From an uncultured Clostridia bacterium (lineage in GTDB: Bacteria; Bacillota; Clostridia; Christensenellales; Aristaeellaceae): a stretch of DNA of 31,240 nucleotides. The stretch covers positions 1-31,240 of the forward strand of contig CALGYL010000105.1 of assembly GCA_937934775.1 (NCBI GenBank). The letters are read 5' to 3'. Positions 21,715 to 29,843 of the stretch are shown here, piece by piece; positions within the stretch are counted from its first letter, which is position 1; each line of letters starts with the position of its first letter. Under the pieces are notes generated by a model. That model saw only the letters and a program-made list of their open reading frames with translations, made no database searches and was not told where the DNA came from. The translations under genes were made by a program, and so were the position numbers.

Positions 21715-23259
21715 TTGCTCCAGACTGAAAGGCAGCCCGCAGTGGAACTACGGGGCCTTTCCAAGACGTTCGGCACGGTCAAAGCCAATCAAAACATCAA
21801 CCTGACGCTCTACAACGGAGAGATTCTGGCCCTTCTGGGCGAGAACGGCTCCGGCAAGACCACGCTGATGAACATGCTGGGCGGTATGTACGCGCCGGAC
21901 AGCGGCGCCATCTGCGTGGGTGGTGAGAGCGTCACGATTCATTCCCCGGCGGACGCCATCGCCCTGGGCATCGGCATGATTCACCAGCATTTCAAGCTGG
22001 TGGACATCCTGACCGTCGCCGAGAACATCGTTATGGGCACCAAGGGCGACCGCCGCTCGAAGGGCCAGCTGAACGAGTACATCCAATCCATCTCCCAGCG
22101 CTTCGGCCTGACGGTCGATCCCTCCAGCAAGATCTACACCCTGTCGGTCGGCGAAAAGCAGACCGTTGAAATTCTGAAGGTGCTCTACCGCGGCTCCCGC
22201 ATCCTGATTCTGGACGAGCCGACGGCGGTTCTGACGCCTCAGGAGATCGACAAACTGTTCACAATCCTGCGAAAAATGCGGGATGAGGGCTGCGCGATCA
22301 TCATCATCACCCACAAGCTCAATGAGGTTCTGGCGATTTCCGACCGTGTGATCACGCTTCGCAAGGGCGAGGTCGTGGGCACCGTGAACACCTGCGACGC
22401 CGACGCCCGTTCCCTCACCGAGCAGATGGTGGGGCGCGCGGTGGATCTGTCCATCGCCCGGCCCGAGCCGGTCAACCTCAAACCCGCGCTGACCGTGACC
22501 GACCTATCCGTACAGGGCACGGAGCGAAACAAGGCGCTGTGCAACATTTCCTTCACGCTGCACAGCGGCGAGATTCTGGGCGTGGCCGGCGTCGCCGGCA
22601 GCGGCCAGAAGGAGTTGTGCGAATCCATCGCGGGTCTACAGTCCTCCTCGGGCGGGTCCGTCAAATTCCAGGGTGAGGACCTCAGGGGGCTTTCCCCCCG
22701 CGAAATCGCCGCCCGGGGCGTCGCGCTGAGCTTCGTGCCCGAAGACCGGCTGGGCATGGGGTTGGTTGGCTCGATGGGCATGGTGGACAACATGCTGCTC
22801 AAGAAATATCAGGAACAGCATGCGCCGCTTCTGGACCGGAGGCCCGCGAAAAGCCTGTCCACCCAGCTGATTGATCAGCTGTCCATCATGACGCCGGATG
22901 TGTACACGCCGGTAAAGCGGCTCTCCGGCGGCAACGTGCAGAAGGTGCTGTTGGGGCGCGAGATCGCCTCCGACCCGAAGATCCTGATTACCGCCTACCC
23001 GGTCCGGGGCCTTGACATCAATTCCTCGATGACAATCTACCACCTGCTCAACGAACAGAAGATGAAGGGAGTGGGCGTACTGTTCATCGGCGAGGATCTG
23101 GACGTGCTGCTGGAGCTCTGCGACCGCATCATGGTCATGTGCGGCGGTATTGTAACGGGCCTGGTGGACGCAAAGACGGTGACCAAAGAGCAGCTGGGCC
23201 TGATGATGACCGGATGCAGGCTGGAAGGAGGCGACGCTCAATGCGCGATTCCGCGGTGA
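21715..23259 (+). CDS. ABC transporter ATPase with two nucleotide-binding domains, nucleoside (YufO/NupO) type
   Basis: This 514-aa protein fuses two ABC ATPase domains, as in the nucleoside importers of the BMP/YufNOPQ type. Domain 1 has Walker A GENGSGKTT (42-50), signature LSVGEKQ (143-149) and Walker B ILILDEPTA. Domain 2 has GVAGVAGSGQKE (289-300), signature LSGGNVQK and a degenerate Walker B, ILITAYPVRGLD, lacking the catalytic Glu. That asymmetry is normal for this family. The start is TTG at 21715 with AGGTGA five bases upstream; the promoter position excludes the longer frame. Two permease genes follow with overlaps. No binding-protein gene is present in the operon. Confidence 0.9.
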   Translation: MLQTERQPAVELRGLSKTFGTVKANQNINLTLYNGEILALLGENGSGKTTLMNMLGGMYAPDSGAICVGGESVTIHSPADAIALGIGMIHQHFKLVDILTVAENIVMGTKGDRRSKGQLNEYIQSISQRFGLTVDPSSKIYTLSVGEKQTVEILKVLYRGSRILILDEPTAVLTPQEIDKLFTILRKMRDEGCAIIIITHKLNEVLAISDRVITLRKGEVVGTVNTCDADARSLTEQMVGRAVDLSIARPEPVNLKPALTVTDLSVQGTERNKALCNISFTLHSGEILGVAGVAGSGQKELCESIAGLQSSSGGSVKFQGEDLRGLSPREIAARGVALSFVPEDRLGMGLVGSMGMVDNMLLKKYQEQHAPLLDRRPAKSLSTQLIDQLSIMTPDVYTPVKRLSGGNVQKVLLGREIASDPKILITAYPVRGLDINSSMTIYHLLNEQKMKGVGVLFIGEDLDVLLELCDRIMVMCGGIVTGLVDAKTVTKEQLGLMMTGCRLEGGDAQCAIPR

Positions 23260-24326
23260 AGGTTCGCATCCACATCGTCCAACGCGTTTCCATCGCGCCC
23301 GGCCGCGCCGCGCTCTACAGGCTGACCGCCATCCTGCTGGCGCTTGCGACCGCCGGCCTGTTTCTTCTCGCGGTGGGCTTCAACCCCTTCCCTGTCTACG
23401 GCACGATGCTGTCGGGCGCGCTGGGCTCCGCCAGCAACCTCAGGGAGACCATCAAGATCGCGATCCCGCTGTGCATCACCGCCTTGGGCGTGACGCTGGC
23501 CTTCAAGATGCGCTTTTGGAACATCGGCGCGGAAGGGCAGATCTCCGTCGGCGCCATTGCGGCTTCGTTCTTTGCGCTGAACTGCTACAACTGGCCGCAG
23601 CCGCTGCTGCTCACCGCGATGGCGGTGGCGGGCTTCCTGGCCGGCGGCCTGTGGGGCCTGATTCCCGCTTACTTCAAAGCGCGCTTTGGCACCAACGAGA
23701 CGCTGTTCACGCTGATGATGAACTACATCGCCATCTTCTTCATTCAGCTGATGCGGGAAGGCCCCTGGCGCGATCCCCACAGCGGCTTCCCCAAAGTGCC
23801 CATGTTTGACAAGGCGGCGCGCATGCCCCAAGTCTTCGGCGTGCACGCGGGCTGGATTGTGGCGCTGATCCTGGTGGTGCTCATATTTATCTACCTGACC
23901 CGCACCAAGCAGGGCTACGAACTGACCGTGGTCGGCGAGAACGAGAACACCGCCCGCTACGCCGGGATGAACGTGAAGAAAATCATCCTGCGTACCATGT
24001 TCCTGTCGGCGGCCATCGCGGGCCTTGCCGGCATGCTGCAGGCATCCGGCGCCGACCGCACGCTGACCGAGACGGTCGCGGGCGGCGTGGGCTTCACCGC
24101 GATCACCGTATCCTGGCTGTCACAGCTGAACCCATTGTCCATCCTGATCGTTTCGATCCTGTTCGCCTGTCTGGACAAGGGTTCCGGCACCATTCGCTCG
24201 GTCTACAACATCTCCCCCTCCACGTCGCAGGTGTTTCAGGGAATTATCCTGTTCTTCGTGCTGGGCGCGGAATTCTTCATCAATTACAAGGTGGTCTGGG
24301 GCCGGAAAGGGGGGTCTAAACCGTGA
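23241..24326 (+). CDS. ABC transporter permease, nucleoside type (YufP-like)
   Basis: This 361-aa membrane protein is the first permease of the BMP-type importer. About ten hydrophobic segments are visible. The family-defining region FKMRFWNIGAEGQISVGAIA is followed by FGTNETLFTLMMNYIAIFFI and the loop GENENTARYAGMNVKKIIL. ATG 23241 has GGAAGGAGG about nine bases upstream and overlaps the ATPase gene by 19 bases, so the two are translationally coupled. Its stop overlaps the start of the next permease by four bases (GTGA). Confidence 0.92.
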   Translation: MRDSAVKVRIHIVQRVSIAPGRAALYRLTAILLALATAGLFLLAVGFNPFPVYGTMLSGALGSASNLRETIKIAIPLCITALGVTLAFKMRFWNIGAEGQISVGAIAASFFALNCYNWPQPLLLTAMAVAGFLAGGLWGLIPAYFKARFGTNETLFTLMMNYIAIFFIQLMREGPWRDPHSGFPKVPMFDKAARMPQVFGVHAGWIVALILVVLIFIYLTRTKQGYELTVVGENENTARYAGMNVKKIILRTMFLSAAIAGLAGMLQASGADRTLTETVAGGVGFTAITVSWLSQLNPLSILIVSILFACLDKGSGTIRSVYNISPSTSQVFQGIILFFVLGAEFFINYKVVWGRKGGSKP

Positions 24327-25291
24327 GCAGCGCAATGAACTACTTCATTGACTTTCTGGTTGCGGCGATTCTTGCGGGCGTGCCGCTCCTGTACGGCACG
24401 CTGGGCGAGATTCTGACCGAGCGCAGCGGCAACCTGAACCTGGGCGTCGAGGGCATGATGTACATGGGCGCTGTGATCGGCTTCGTAGCTGCCTATGTCA
24501 CAGGCAACGCGGTGCTGGCCTACATGGGCGCGTTCGCGGCCGGCGCGCTGGGCGCGCTGATCTACGCGATTCTGACGGTCACCCTGAAGGCCAACCAAAA
24601 CGTCACCGGTTTGACGCTGACCATCTTCGGCGCGGGCTTTGCGAACTTCGTGGGCGAAAACCTGGCGCTCCGGACCCCGGGCGGCATGGTGATCCTGCCC
24701 GACGTCACCAAGGCACTGTTCAAGGAGCTCTCCGTCCCGGGGCTCAGCGACATCCCGATCCTCGGCAAGATCATATTTTCGCACACGGTTTTCGTCTATC
24801 TGGGCGTTGTCATCGCTGTGGTGATGGGCATTTATCTGTTCCGCACCCGCAGGGGCCTGAACCTGCGCGCCGTCGGCGAAAACCCCGGCGCGGCCGACGC
24901 GGCGGGCATCAATGTGAATCTGTACAAGTACGTCAACATCGTATTGGGCGGCGGCATTTGCGGCCTGGGCGGCGCGTATGTGTCGATCGTCACCTGCGGC
25001 GGAACGTGGACGTACAACTGCGTGGGCGGCCTGGGCTGGATCGCCGTGGCGCTGGTCATCTTCGCGGGCTGGAGCCCATACAAGGCGCTTCTGGGCTCGC
25101 TGGTCTTCGGCGCGCTGAGCGTCCTGAAGCTGTACATTCCGACCAATGTGCTCAATATCCCGTCGGCCATCTACAACATGATTCCCTTCCTCGCGACCAT
25201 CCTGGTGCTGGTGCTGACCTCGGTTCGCATGTCCCGCGAGCACGCCCAACCGAAGGGTTGCGGCACCAACTACTTCCGCGAGGAGCGGTAA
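24323..25291 (+). CDS. ABC transporter permease, nucleoside type (YufQ-like)
   Basis: This 322-aa protein is the second permease. It contains TLGEILTERSGNLNLGVEGM, the paired signature of YufQ-type subunits, GALGALIYAILTVTLKANQN and GLNLRAVGENPGAADAAGIN. GTG 24323 is the start: it overlaps the upstream stop in a GTGA junction and has AAAGGGGGGT seven bases before it. An ATG four codons later is an alternative. The operon ends 17 bases downstream at a 15-bp terminator stem. Confidence 0.92.
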   Translation: MSSAMNYFIDFLVAAILAGVPLLYGTLGEILTERSGNLNLGVEGMMYMGAVIGFVAAYVTGNAVLAYMGAFAAGALGALIYAILTVTLKANQNVTGLTLTIFGAGFANFVGENLALRTPGGMVILPDVTKALFKELSVPGLSDIPILGKIIFSHTVFVYLGVVIAVVMGIYLFRTRRGLNLRAVGENPGAADAAGINVNLYKYVNIVLGGGICGLGGAYVSIVTCGGTWTYNCVGGLGWIAVALVIFAGWSPYKALLGSLVFGALSVLKLYIPTNVLNIPSAIYNMIPFLATILVLVLTSVRMSREHAQPKGCGTNYFREER

Positions 25292-25308
25292 CCGATAGAC
25301 GCGCACTG

Positions 25309-25341
25309 AAATCGCCCCCGGCCGATGGCCGGGGGCGATTT
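25309..25341. terminator. 15-bp bidirectional terminator stem
   Basis: Perfect arms AAATCGCCCCCGGCC and GGCCGGGGGCGATTT enclose a three-base GAT loop. It separates the convergent permease (stop 25291) and glutamine synthetase (stop 25415) genes; the end AAA/TTT pairs provide a short T run on each strand. Confidence 0.88.
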
Positions 25342-25414
25342 GCATGCCAAGGAAAACAGGAATTGCACCAAAGACCCAGAAATCAAGCGGAAGGTGTCAC
25401 AGCCCTGCGTGAAA

Positions 25415-27496
25415 TTAGCGGACGCTGAACAGCATCTCGCCGTAGCTCGGGTACGGCCACTCCTTGGAGGGAAGCAGCGGCTCGGCCTCGTCCACCGCGG
25501 CGCGCAGAGCGCCCATGGCGGAGAAGATCTCCTTGCGGGTGTAGGAAGCCGCCTCGGCAGCGCCCTCTTCCGGCAGCGCCTTGACCGCGGCGTCCAGTGC
25601 CTCGCCCTTGGCCAGGATGTCGGAAGCCAGCTTGCTGAGCTTGCCGCACAGCGCCTTCTCGGCGTCGACGGAAATGTCCAGCGCGGCCTTCGCGCCGGCG
25701 GTCTTGGCCAGATTGCCGCTGAAGCCCAGGATCGCGGGAATAATGTCGCGGCTGACCATATCCAGCATCGTGAGCGCCTCGATGGAGACCACCTTCACGT
25801 AGTTCTCCAGCAGGATGTCCTGACGGGAATGTACTTCCGCCTCGGTGAAGATGTTGTGCTGCTTGAAGAGCGCCACGTTCTTCGCGTCGGAGAGGTGCGG
25901 GATGGCCTCGGCGGAGGACTTCCAGTTGAGCAGGCCGCGCTTCTCGGCTTCGACCACCCAAGAATCCGCGTAGTTGTTGCCGTTGAAGATGATGCGCTTA
26001 TGGTCGCGGATGGTATGACGGATCAGCTTGTTGAGGGTGGTGTTAAAGTCCTCGGCCTTTTCCAGCTCATCGGCGAACAGGCGCAGCGACTCGGCCACGG
26101 TGGTGTTGAGGATGGTGTTTGGGTCGGCGATGGAGAACGCGGAGCCCACCATACGGAACTCAAACTTGTTGCCGGTGAACGCGAACGGCGAGGTGCGGTT
26201 GCGGTCGGTGGTGTCCTTGAAGAAGTGGGGCAGCACCGCGACGCCGATGTCCATCTCGTCCTTGCACTTGGGACAGTAGGCGGCCTTGGCCACCAGCGCC
26301 TCGACGATGCCGGTCAGCTCCTCGCCCAGGAACATGGAGATGATGGCCGGCGGCGCCTCGCTGGCGCCCAGCCGGTGGTCGTTACCGGCGCTGGCGGCAG
26401 AGATGCGCAGAAGGTCCTGGTACTCGTCGACCGCCTTAATGACCGCCGCCAGGAACAGGAGGAACTGCGCGTTCTCGCTGGGCGACGCGCCGGGCTCCAG
26501 CAGGTTCGCGCCGGTGTCGGTGGCGATGGACCAGTTGTTGTGCTTGCCCGAGCCGTTGACGCCGGCGAAGGGCTTCTCGTGCAGCAGGCACACCATGCCG
26601 TGCTCGGAGGCTACCTTCTTCATCATTTCCATCGTCAGCTGGTTGTGATCGGTGCCGATGTTGGTGTTGTTGTAGATGGGGGCCAGCTCGTGCTGCGCGG
26701 GCGCAACTTCATTGTGCTCAGTCTTGGCCAGCACGCCCAGCTTCCAGAGGGTCTCGTCCAGATCCCGCATGAAGTCGCCAACCCGCTTCTTCAGCGCGCC
26801 AAAGTAATGGTCTTCCAGCTCCTGCCCCTTGGGCGGGCGGGCGCCGAACAGCGTGCGGCCGGTGTAGATCAGGTCGGGACGGCGGTCATACATGGACTTG
26901 TCGATGAGGAAGTACTCCTGCTCGGGGCCGACAGTGGTCACGACGCGCTTGACTTCGGCGCGGCCAAACAGTTTCAGAATGCGCAGCGCCTGCACGTTGA
27001 GCGCATCCATGGAGCGCAGGAGCGGGGTCTTCTTGTCCAGCACCTCGCCGGTGTAGGACATGAACGCGGTGGGGATGCACAGCGTGTTTTCTTTGATGAA
27101 GGCGTAGCTGGTCGGATCCCAGGCGGTATAGCCGCGGGCTTCAAAGGTGGCGCGCAGGCCGCCGGAGGGGAAGCTGGACGCGTCCGGCTCGCCCTGAATG
27201 AGTTCTTTGCCGGAGAACTCCATGATGACGCTGTCGCCGCAGGGGCTGATGAACGCCTCGTGCTTCTCGGCGGTGATTTCGGTCATCGGCTGGAACCAGT
27301 GGGTGTAATGGGTCACGCCTTTTTCGAGCGCCCAGTCCTTCATGGCGTTTGCGATAACGTCGGCGGTGGGGCGGTCCAGCGGCTCGCCCTTGGCCAGCTT
27401 CTTCTTGAACGCCTTGTAAGTGTCATGGGGCAGCCGGGCCTTCATGACGGTTTCGTTGAACACCAAGGAACCAAACATTTCCGGCATCTTGCTCAT
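25415..27496 (-). CDS. glnN: Type III glutamine synthetase
   Basis: This 693-aa enzyme is a GSIII, the large dodecameric class of glutamine synthetase that joins ammonia and glutamate using ATP. Diagnostic stretches are FNETVMKARLP at the N-terminus, FPSGGLRATFEARGYTAWDP, the active-site VGPEQEYFLIDK (about residue 190), EHNEVAPAQHELAP, GVNGSGKHNNWSIATDTG (about 313) and TSPFAFTGNKFEFRM. Length is normal for the class. The ATG at 27494-27496 follows AGGGGG about nine bases upstream. A perfect-consensus promoter and a 75-base leader with alternative hairpins lie upstream. The gene is alone between a bidirectional terminator and its own promoter. It is the only nitrogen-assimilation gene here. 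Confidence 0.96.
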   Translation of the reverse strand: MSKMPEMFGSLVFNETVMKARLPHDTYKAFKKKLAKGEPLDRPTADVIANAMKDWALEKGVTHYTHWFQPMTEITAEKHEAFISPCGDSVIMEFSGKELIQGEPDASSFPSGGLRATFEARGYTAWDPTSYAFIKENTLCIPTAFMSYTGEVLDKKTPLLRSMDALNVQALRILKLFGRAEVKRVVTTVGPEQEYFLIDKSMYDRRPDLIYTGRTLFGARPPKGQELEDHYFGALKKRVGDFMRDLDETLWKLGVLAKTEHNEVAPAQHELAPIYNNTNIGTDHNQLTMEMMKKVASEHGMVCLLHEKPFAGVNGSGKHNNWSIATDTGANLLEPGASPSENAQFLLFLAAVIKAVDEYQDLLRISAASAGNDHRLGASEAPPAIISMFLGEELTGIVEALVAKAAYCPKCKDEMDIGVAVLPHFFKDTTDRNRTSPFAFTGNKFEFRMVGSAFSIADPNTILNTTVAESLRLFADELEKAEDFNTTLNKLIRHTIRDHKRIIFNGNNYADSWVVEAEKRGLLNWKSSAEAIPHLSDAKNVALFKQHNIFTEAEVHSRQDILLENYVKVVSIEALTMLDMVSRDIIPAILGFSGNLAKTAGAKAALDISVDAEKALCGKLSKLASDILAKGEALDAAVKALPEEGAAEAASYTRKEIFSAMGALRAAVDEAEPLLPSKEWPYPSYGEMLFSVR

Positions 27497-27522
27497 AGAT
27501 CCATCCCCCTATAAGTTTGAAA

Positions 27523-27567
27523 GGCACCGCGGAGCCCAATTAAAGAGCTCCGCAGCGCCTTCGCTGC
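27523..27567 (-). promoter_or_regulatory. Candidate attenuator in the glutamine synthetase leader
   Basis: A 15-bp hairpin with two G-U pairs (arms 27559-27545 and 27537-27523, seven-base loop) is followed on the minus strand by TTTCAAACTT. Its 5' arm overlaps a second possible hairpin, GCAGCG/CGCTGC with an AAGG loop (27567-27552), which begins only a few bases after the predicted transcript start. The two cannot form together. The T tract is short, so termination strength is uncertain. The loop does not fit the A1/G4 hexaloop expected of ANTAR targets. Confidence 0.45.
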
Positions 27568-27577
27568 TGATGGAAAC

Positions 27578-27606
27578 ATTATAAGGCCCTACAGGACGGC
27601 TGTCAA
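27578..27606 (-). promoter_or_regulatory. Perfect-consensus promoter of the glutamine synthetase gene
   Basis: On the minus strand, TTGACA (27606-27601), 17 bases, TATAAT (27583-27578). The predicted transcript starts near 27571. Confidence 0.9.
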
Positions 27607-27628
27607 GAAAAGCAAATGTTATTTTGCA

Positions 27629-27691
27629 CAACGCGTGCGCTTCGCTTGCAACGGAATCCGCTTCGCGTCTTCCGTTGCCATTGACGCGTTG
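27629..27691. terminator. Nested inverted repeat upstream of the glutamine synthetase promoter
   Basis: Outer arms CAACGCGT (27629-27636) and ACGCGTTG (27684-27691) enclose inner arms GCAACGGAA (27648-27656) and TTCCGTTGC (27670-27678). On the minus strand an AT-rich tail with TTTTCTT follows. It may terminate the SGNH-VWA-macrodomain operon; the tail is not a clean T tract. Bases 27692-27770 hold nothing recognisable. Confidence 0.4.
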
Positions 27692-27770
27692 AAAGAGCAT
27701 CGCGTCTGTTTGGCGCGAAGGAAAGTCGCTGCGCAAGCCTGAAAATCACGCGGATTCCCGGGGTGGATTG

Positions 27771-27890
27771 TCAAGTCAGGCGCAACAGTTTCCCGGAGAG
27801 GATTTCAGCGGGCGTATTCCAGTTTCGGCACTTGCGGGGCCTGGTAGTGAAGGGGCGGACGTACAGGCGAACATCCTTCTCTGTCAACGC
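27771..27890 (-). pseudogene. C-terminal remnant of an IS30-like transposase
   Basis: The minus-strand frame reads LTEKDVRLYVRPFTTRPRKC and then RNWNTPAEILSGKLLRLT before a stop at 27771. RPRKC...W.TPAE near the C-terminus is a hallmark of IS30-family transposases, where the wild-type form is like NNRPRKCLGWKTPAE. Only about 39 codons remain, and there is no start or catalytic DDE region. It begins at the stop codon of the SGNH gene and overlaps it by a few bases, so an insertion and later loss may have shaped that gene's 3' end. The assignment rests on motif memory only. Confidence 0.55.
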
Positions 27891-29062
27891 CTCCCCACCG
27901 GCAAGCTCTGCATCTGCCCCCGCCGCGCGAGGAACGCGCGCGCGAGGACTTCACCGGCACGGGCGTTGGGGTGTGAATCCAACGCGAAGCGGTATTCCTC
28001 CCGGCTGCGGTGCTGGTTGGGCGCGGGCTGTCCCAGGGCAGGCACGGTGTCGAAAACCTCCGCGCCCGCGATGTTGCCGTCCAGAATCCAGCGGTTCACC
28101 TGCCGCCACACTTCCAGCTGTTCGCCCTCCGTGTCAAACGGCGGCAGCGTGAACAGCCAGACGCGCATCGCGGGATTCGCCGCTTTGAGCACTTGAACAA
28201 TCCGCTGTAAATCACCGGTGATCTCCGGAGCGGTGCGGTGGCAGGTGCCTAGATCGTTGATGCCAAGGCACACGGTGATTTCGTCCGCCGCCTTCGCTCG
28301 CCGAAGCCATGCGCCGTCGGTCGACCCGTCATAGGCGCGGGCCCAACCGCTGCCCAGGTTGAGGGCGTTGTACCCTTCGGGCAGGTGTTTCGTCACATGC
28401 GCCGCCCAGAACATCTCCCGCCCCTCGCCGGTACCGTAGCCCTGGGTGATCGAGTCGCCCAGGAACACGAATACCCGCTTCGAAGGCGCACGGCGCAGGA
28501 ACATGCCCGGCAACGCGCAAGGGCCGTTGAAGTCGATGGCAAAGCCGTCCGCGCTCCGCTCCGCCGCGCCGCCGCCCCATTTCGAATAGGCCGGAAGGAT
28601 TGATTCCCGCGCATAAGGAATGGCAGGGGTGTCCTGAAGGTTGGTGACCGTCCAGGAAAATGCCAGGTCGTGGCCTTCGGGCAGATCCAGTTGAACGTCG
28701 TCGCTTAAGAATTCCTCGCCCGGCGCGACCTGCCGGAACGTCTCACCCCCGAACAATACCGGAACCGGCCGGCCGCACAGCGCGCCGTCCCGCCGCATCC
28801 CGCCGTCCGCAATCCAAGCCTCGTCGACCCGCCAGCGTCCGCCCGGCTGATTGGCCAGACATTCGCGGGTATCGCCCCGGGTGGTTTCCCGGATGGAGCG
28901 GGTCCAGAACCGGAAAACCTGGCGTCCGAAGGCGTCCGGGCGCAGGTAAGTCCGGAAGGTGTTGGTGGGCGGCGCGAAGAATTCATCCCCGTAAAAACCG
29001 CTGACCACGGAGCTGCAGGGCGAGATCACCCGGTAGCTGGTGAGAAGTTCCCGGTCGGTCAT
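27884..29062 (-). CDS. SGNH/GDSL hydrolase-fold esterase
   Basis: This 392-aa protein has an N-terminal domain of about 190 residues, likely beta-rich, followed by an SGNH hydrolase domain. The nucleophile block is FVFLGDSITQGYG (Ser204). The GxND block is LGINDLGT (Asp270). The C-terminal catalytic pair is in LDSHPNA (Asp362, His364). Such enzymes often deacylate carbohydrates; the two-domain layout resembles carbohydrate esterases. There is no signal peptide, so it is probably cytoplasmic. ATG 29062 has AAGGAG eight bases upstream; an earlier in-frame start at 29095 overlaps the VWA gene and lacks a site. It follows the VWA gene after 29 bases, and its 3' end abuts an IS30-like remnant. The last 13 residues may be altered by that event. 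Confidence 0.85.
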   Translation of the reverse strand: MTDRELLTSYRVISPCSSVVSGFYGDEFFAPPTNTFRTYLRPDAFGRQVFRFWTRSIRETTRGDTRECLANQPGGRWRVDEAWIADGGMRRDGALCGRPVPVLFGGETFRQVAPGEEFLSDDVQLDLPEGHDLAFSWTVTNLQDTPAIPYARESILPAYSKWGGGAAERSADGFAIDFNGPCALPGMFLRRAPSKRVFVFLGDSITQGYGTGEGREMFWAAHVTKHLPEGYNALNLGSGWARAYDGSTDGAWLRRAKAADEITVCLGINDLGTCHRTAPEITGDLQRIVQVLKAANPAMRVWLFTLPPFDTEGEQLEVWRQVNRWILDGNIAGAEVFDTVPALGQPAPNQHRSREEYRFALDSHPNARAGEVLARAFLARRGQMQSLPVGRR

Positions 29063-29091
29063 ACATCCATCTCCTTGCGCGCATTCGCGCG

Positions 29092-29760
29092 TCAAATGTT
29101 TCTCTTGCGGGCCCGCCCGCCCCTTTGGAGGAAGTCTTCACGGACCTCCGCGCCCCAGCCCGCGTCCATCGCTCCAGTTTCCCGCAGGCAGGCCGCCGCC
29201 GCGGAGACCGCCCGGAACGAGCGCGCGACGCCGTCCCCATCGCTCAGGAAGTTCTCCGCCCGGTCGGGCGCGATGCCCAGGGAACCCGCCGTTTCGACCG
29301 CGTCGATGTTGGCCCCCAGAAACAGGAATTCCCAGCCGCGGTCCTTCTTCTGCCGCTCGATCATGGCCCGGACCTGGGACAACGTATATTCCCGGCTGGC
29401 GTTCTCCAGGCCGTCTGTGGTGATCACAAACAGCACCTTTCCCGCCCGATACGCCTCGGCGGTATACGCCTGCGCGTTTTCAATCTTTTCAATGGCGTGG
29501 CCCACCGCGTCCAAAAGCGCCGTCGAACCGCCCACCGTATATTCCTTCTCCGTCAGCGGCTGGACGGCCCGGATGTCCATCCGGTCGTGCAGAAGACAGT
29601 CCCGGTGGTCAAAGAGGACGGTGGTCAGCCGCGCCTCGCCCGGCATCGCCTTCTGCTTTTCCAAAAACGCGTTGAAGCCGCCGATCGTATCCGACTCCAG
29701 CCCCGCCATCGAGCCGCTCCGGTCCAGAATGAACACCAGTTCCGAACAATTGCCCTTCAT
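29092..29760 (-). CDS. VWA-domain protein (TerY-like)
   Basis: This 222-aa protein is essentially one von Willebrand A domain. The MIDAS metal site is complete: DRSGS at residues 13-17, a threonine in GGSTALLDAVG, and an aspartate in FVITTDGLEN. It begins directly with the first beta strand and has no signal or membrane segment, so it is cytoplasmic. It resembles TerY-type VWA proteins of stress and tellurite-resistance clusters, but no ter genes are nearby. ATG 29760 has GGAGGC eight bases before it. It lies between the macrodomain and SGNH genes; an extended -10-like TGGTATCCT in the 83-base gap upstream could give it separate expression. Confidence 0.88.
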   Translation of the reverse strand: MKGNCSELVFILDRSGSMAGLESDTIGGFNAFLEKQKAMPGEARLTTVLFDHRDCLLHDRMDIRAVQPLTEKEYTVGGSTALLDAVGHAIEKIENAQAYTAEAYRAGKVLFVITTDGLENASREYTLSQVRAMIERQKKDRGWEFLFLGANIDAVETAGSLGIAPDRAENFLSDGDGVARSFRAVSAAAACLRETGAMDAGWGAEVREDFLQRGGRARKRNI

Positions 29761-29843
29761 GTGATTTGCCTCCGTTCGTTTTCAATGAACAGAGGATACC
29801 ACGCGGGCGGCGCGGGCAGGTCGCCTGAAAAGCGACAATTCCG

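Noticed and set aside
24284..25345. Minus-strand open frame of 353 codons
   Set aside because: It is antisense to a YufQ-like permease and contains the terminator; its composition is that of a shadow frame.
25325..27514. Plus-strand open frame of 729 codons
   Set aside because: It is the mirror of the type III glutamine synthetase gene; no domain or ribosome site was seen.
27552..27567. ANTAR-type antiterminator hairpin in the glutamine synthetase leader
   Set aside because: The loop AAGG (or GAAGGC if opened) lacks the A at position 1 with G at position 4 of a hexaloop required for ANTAR targets.
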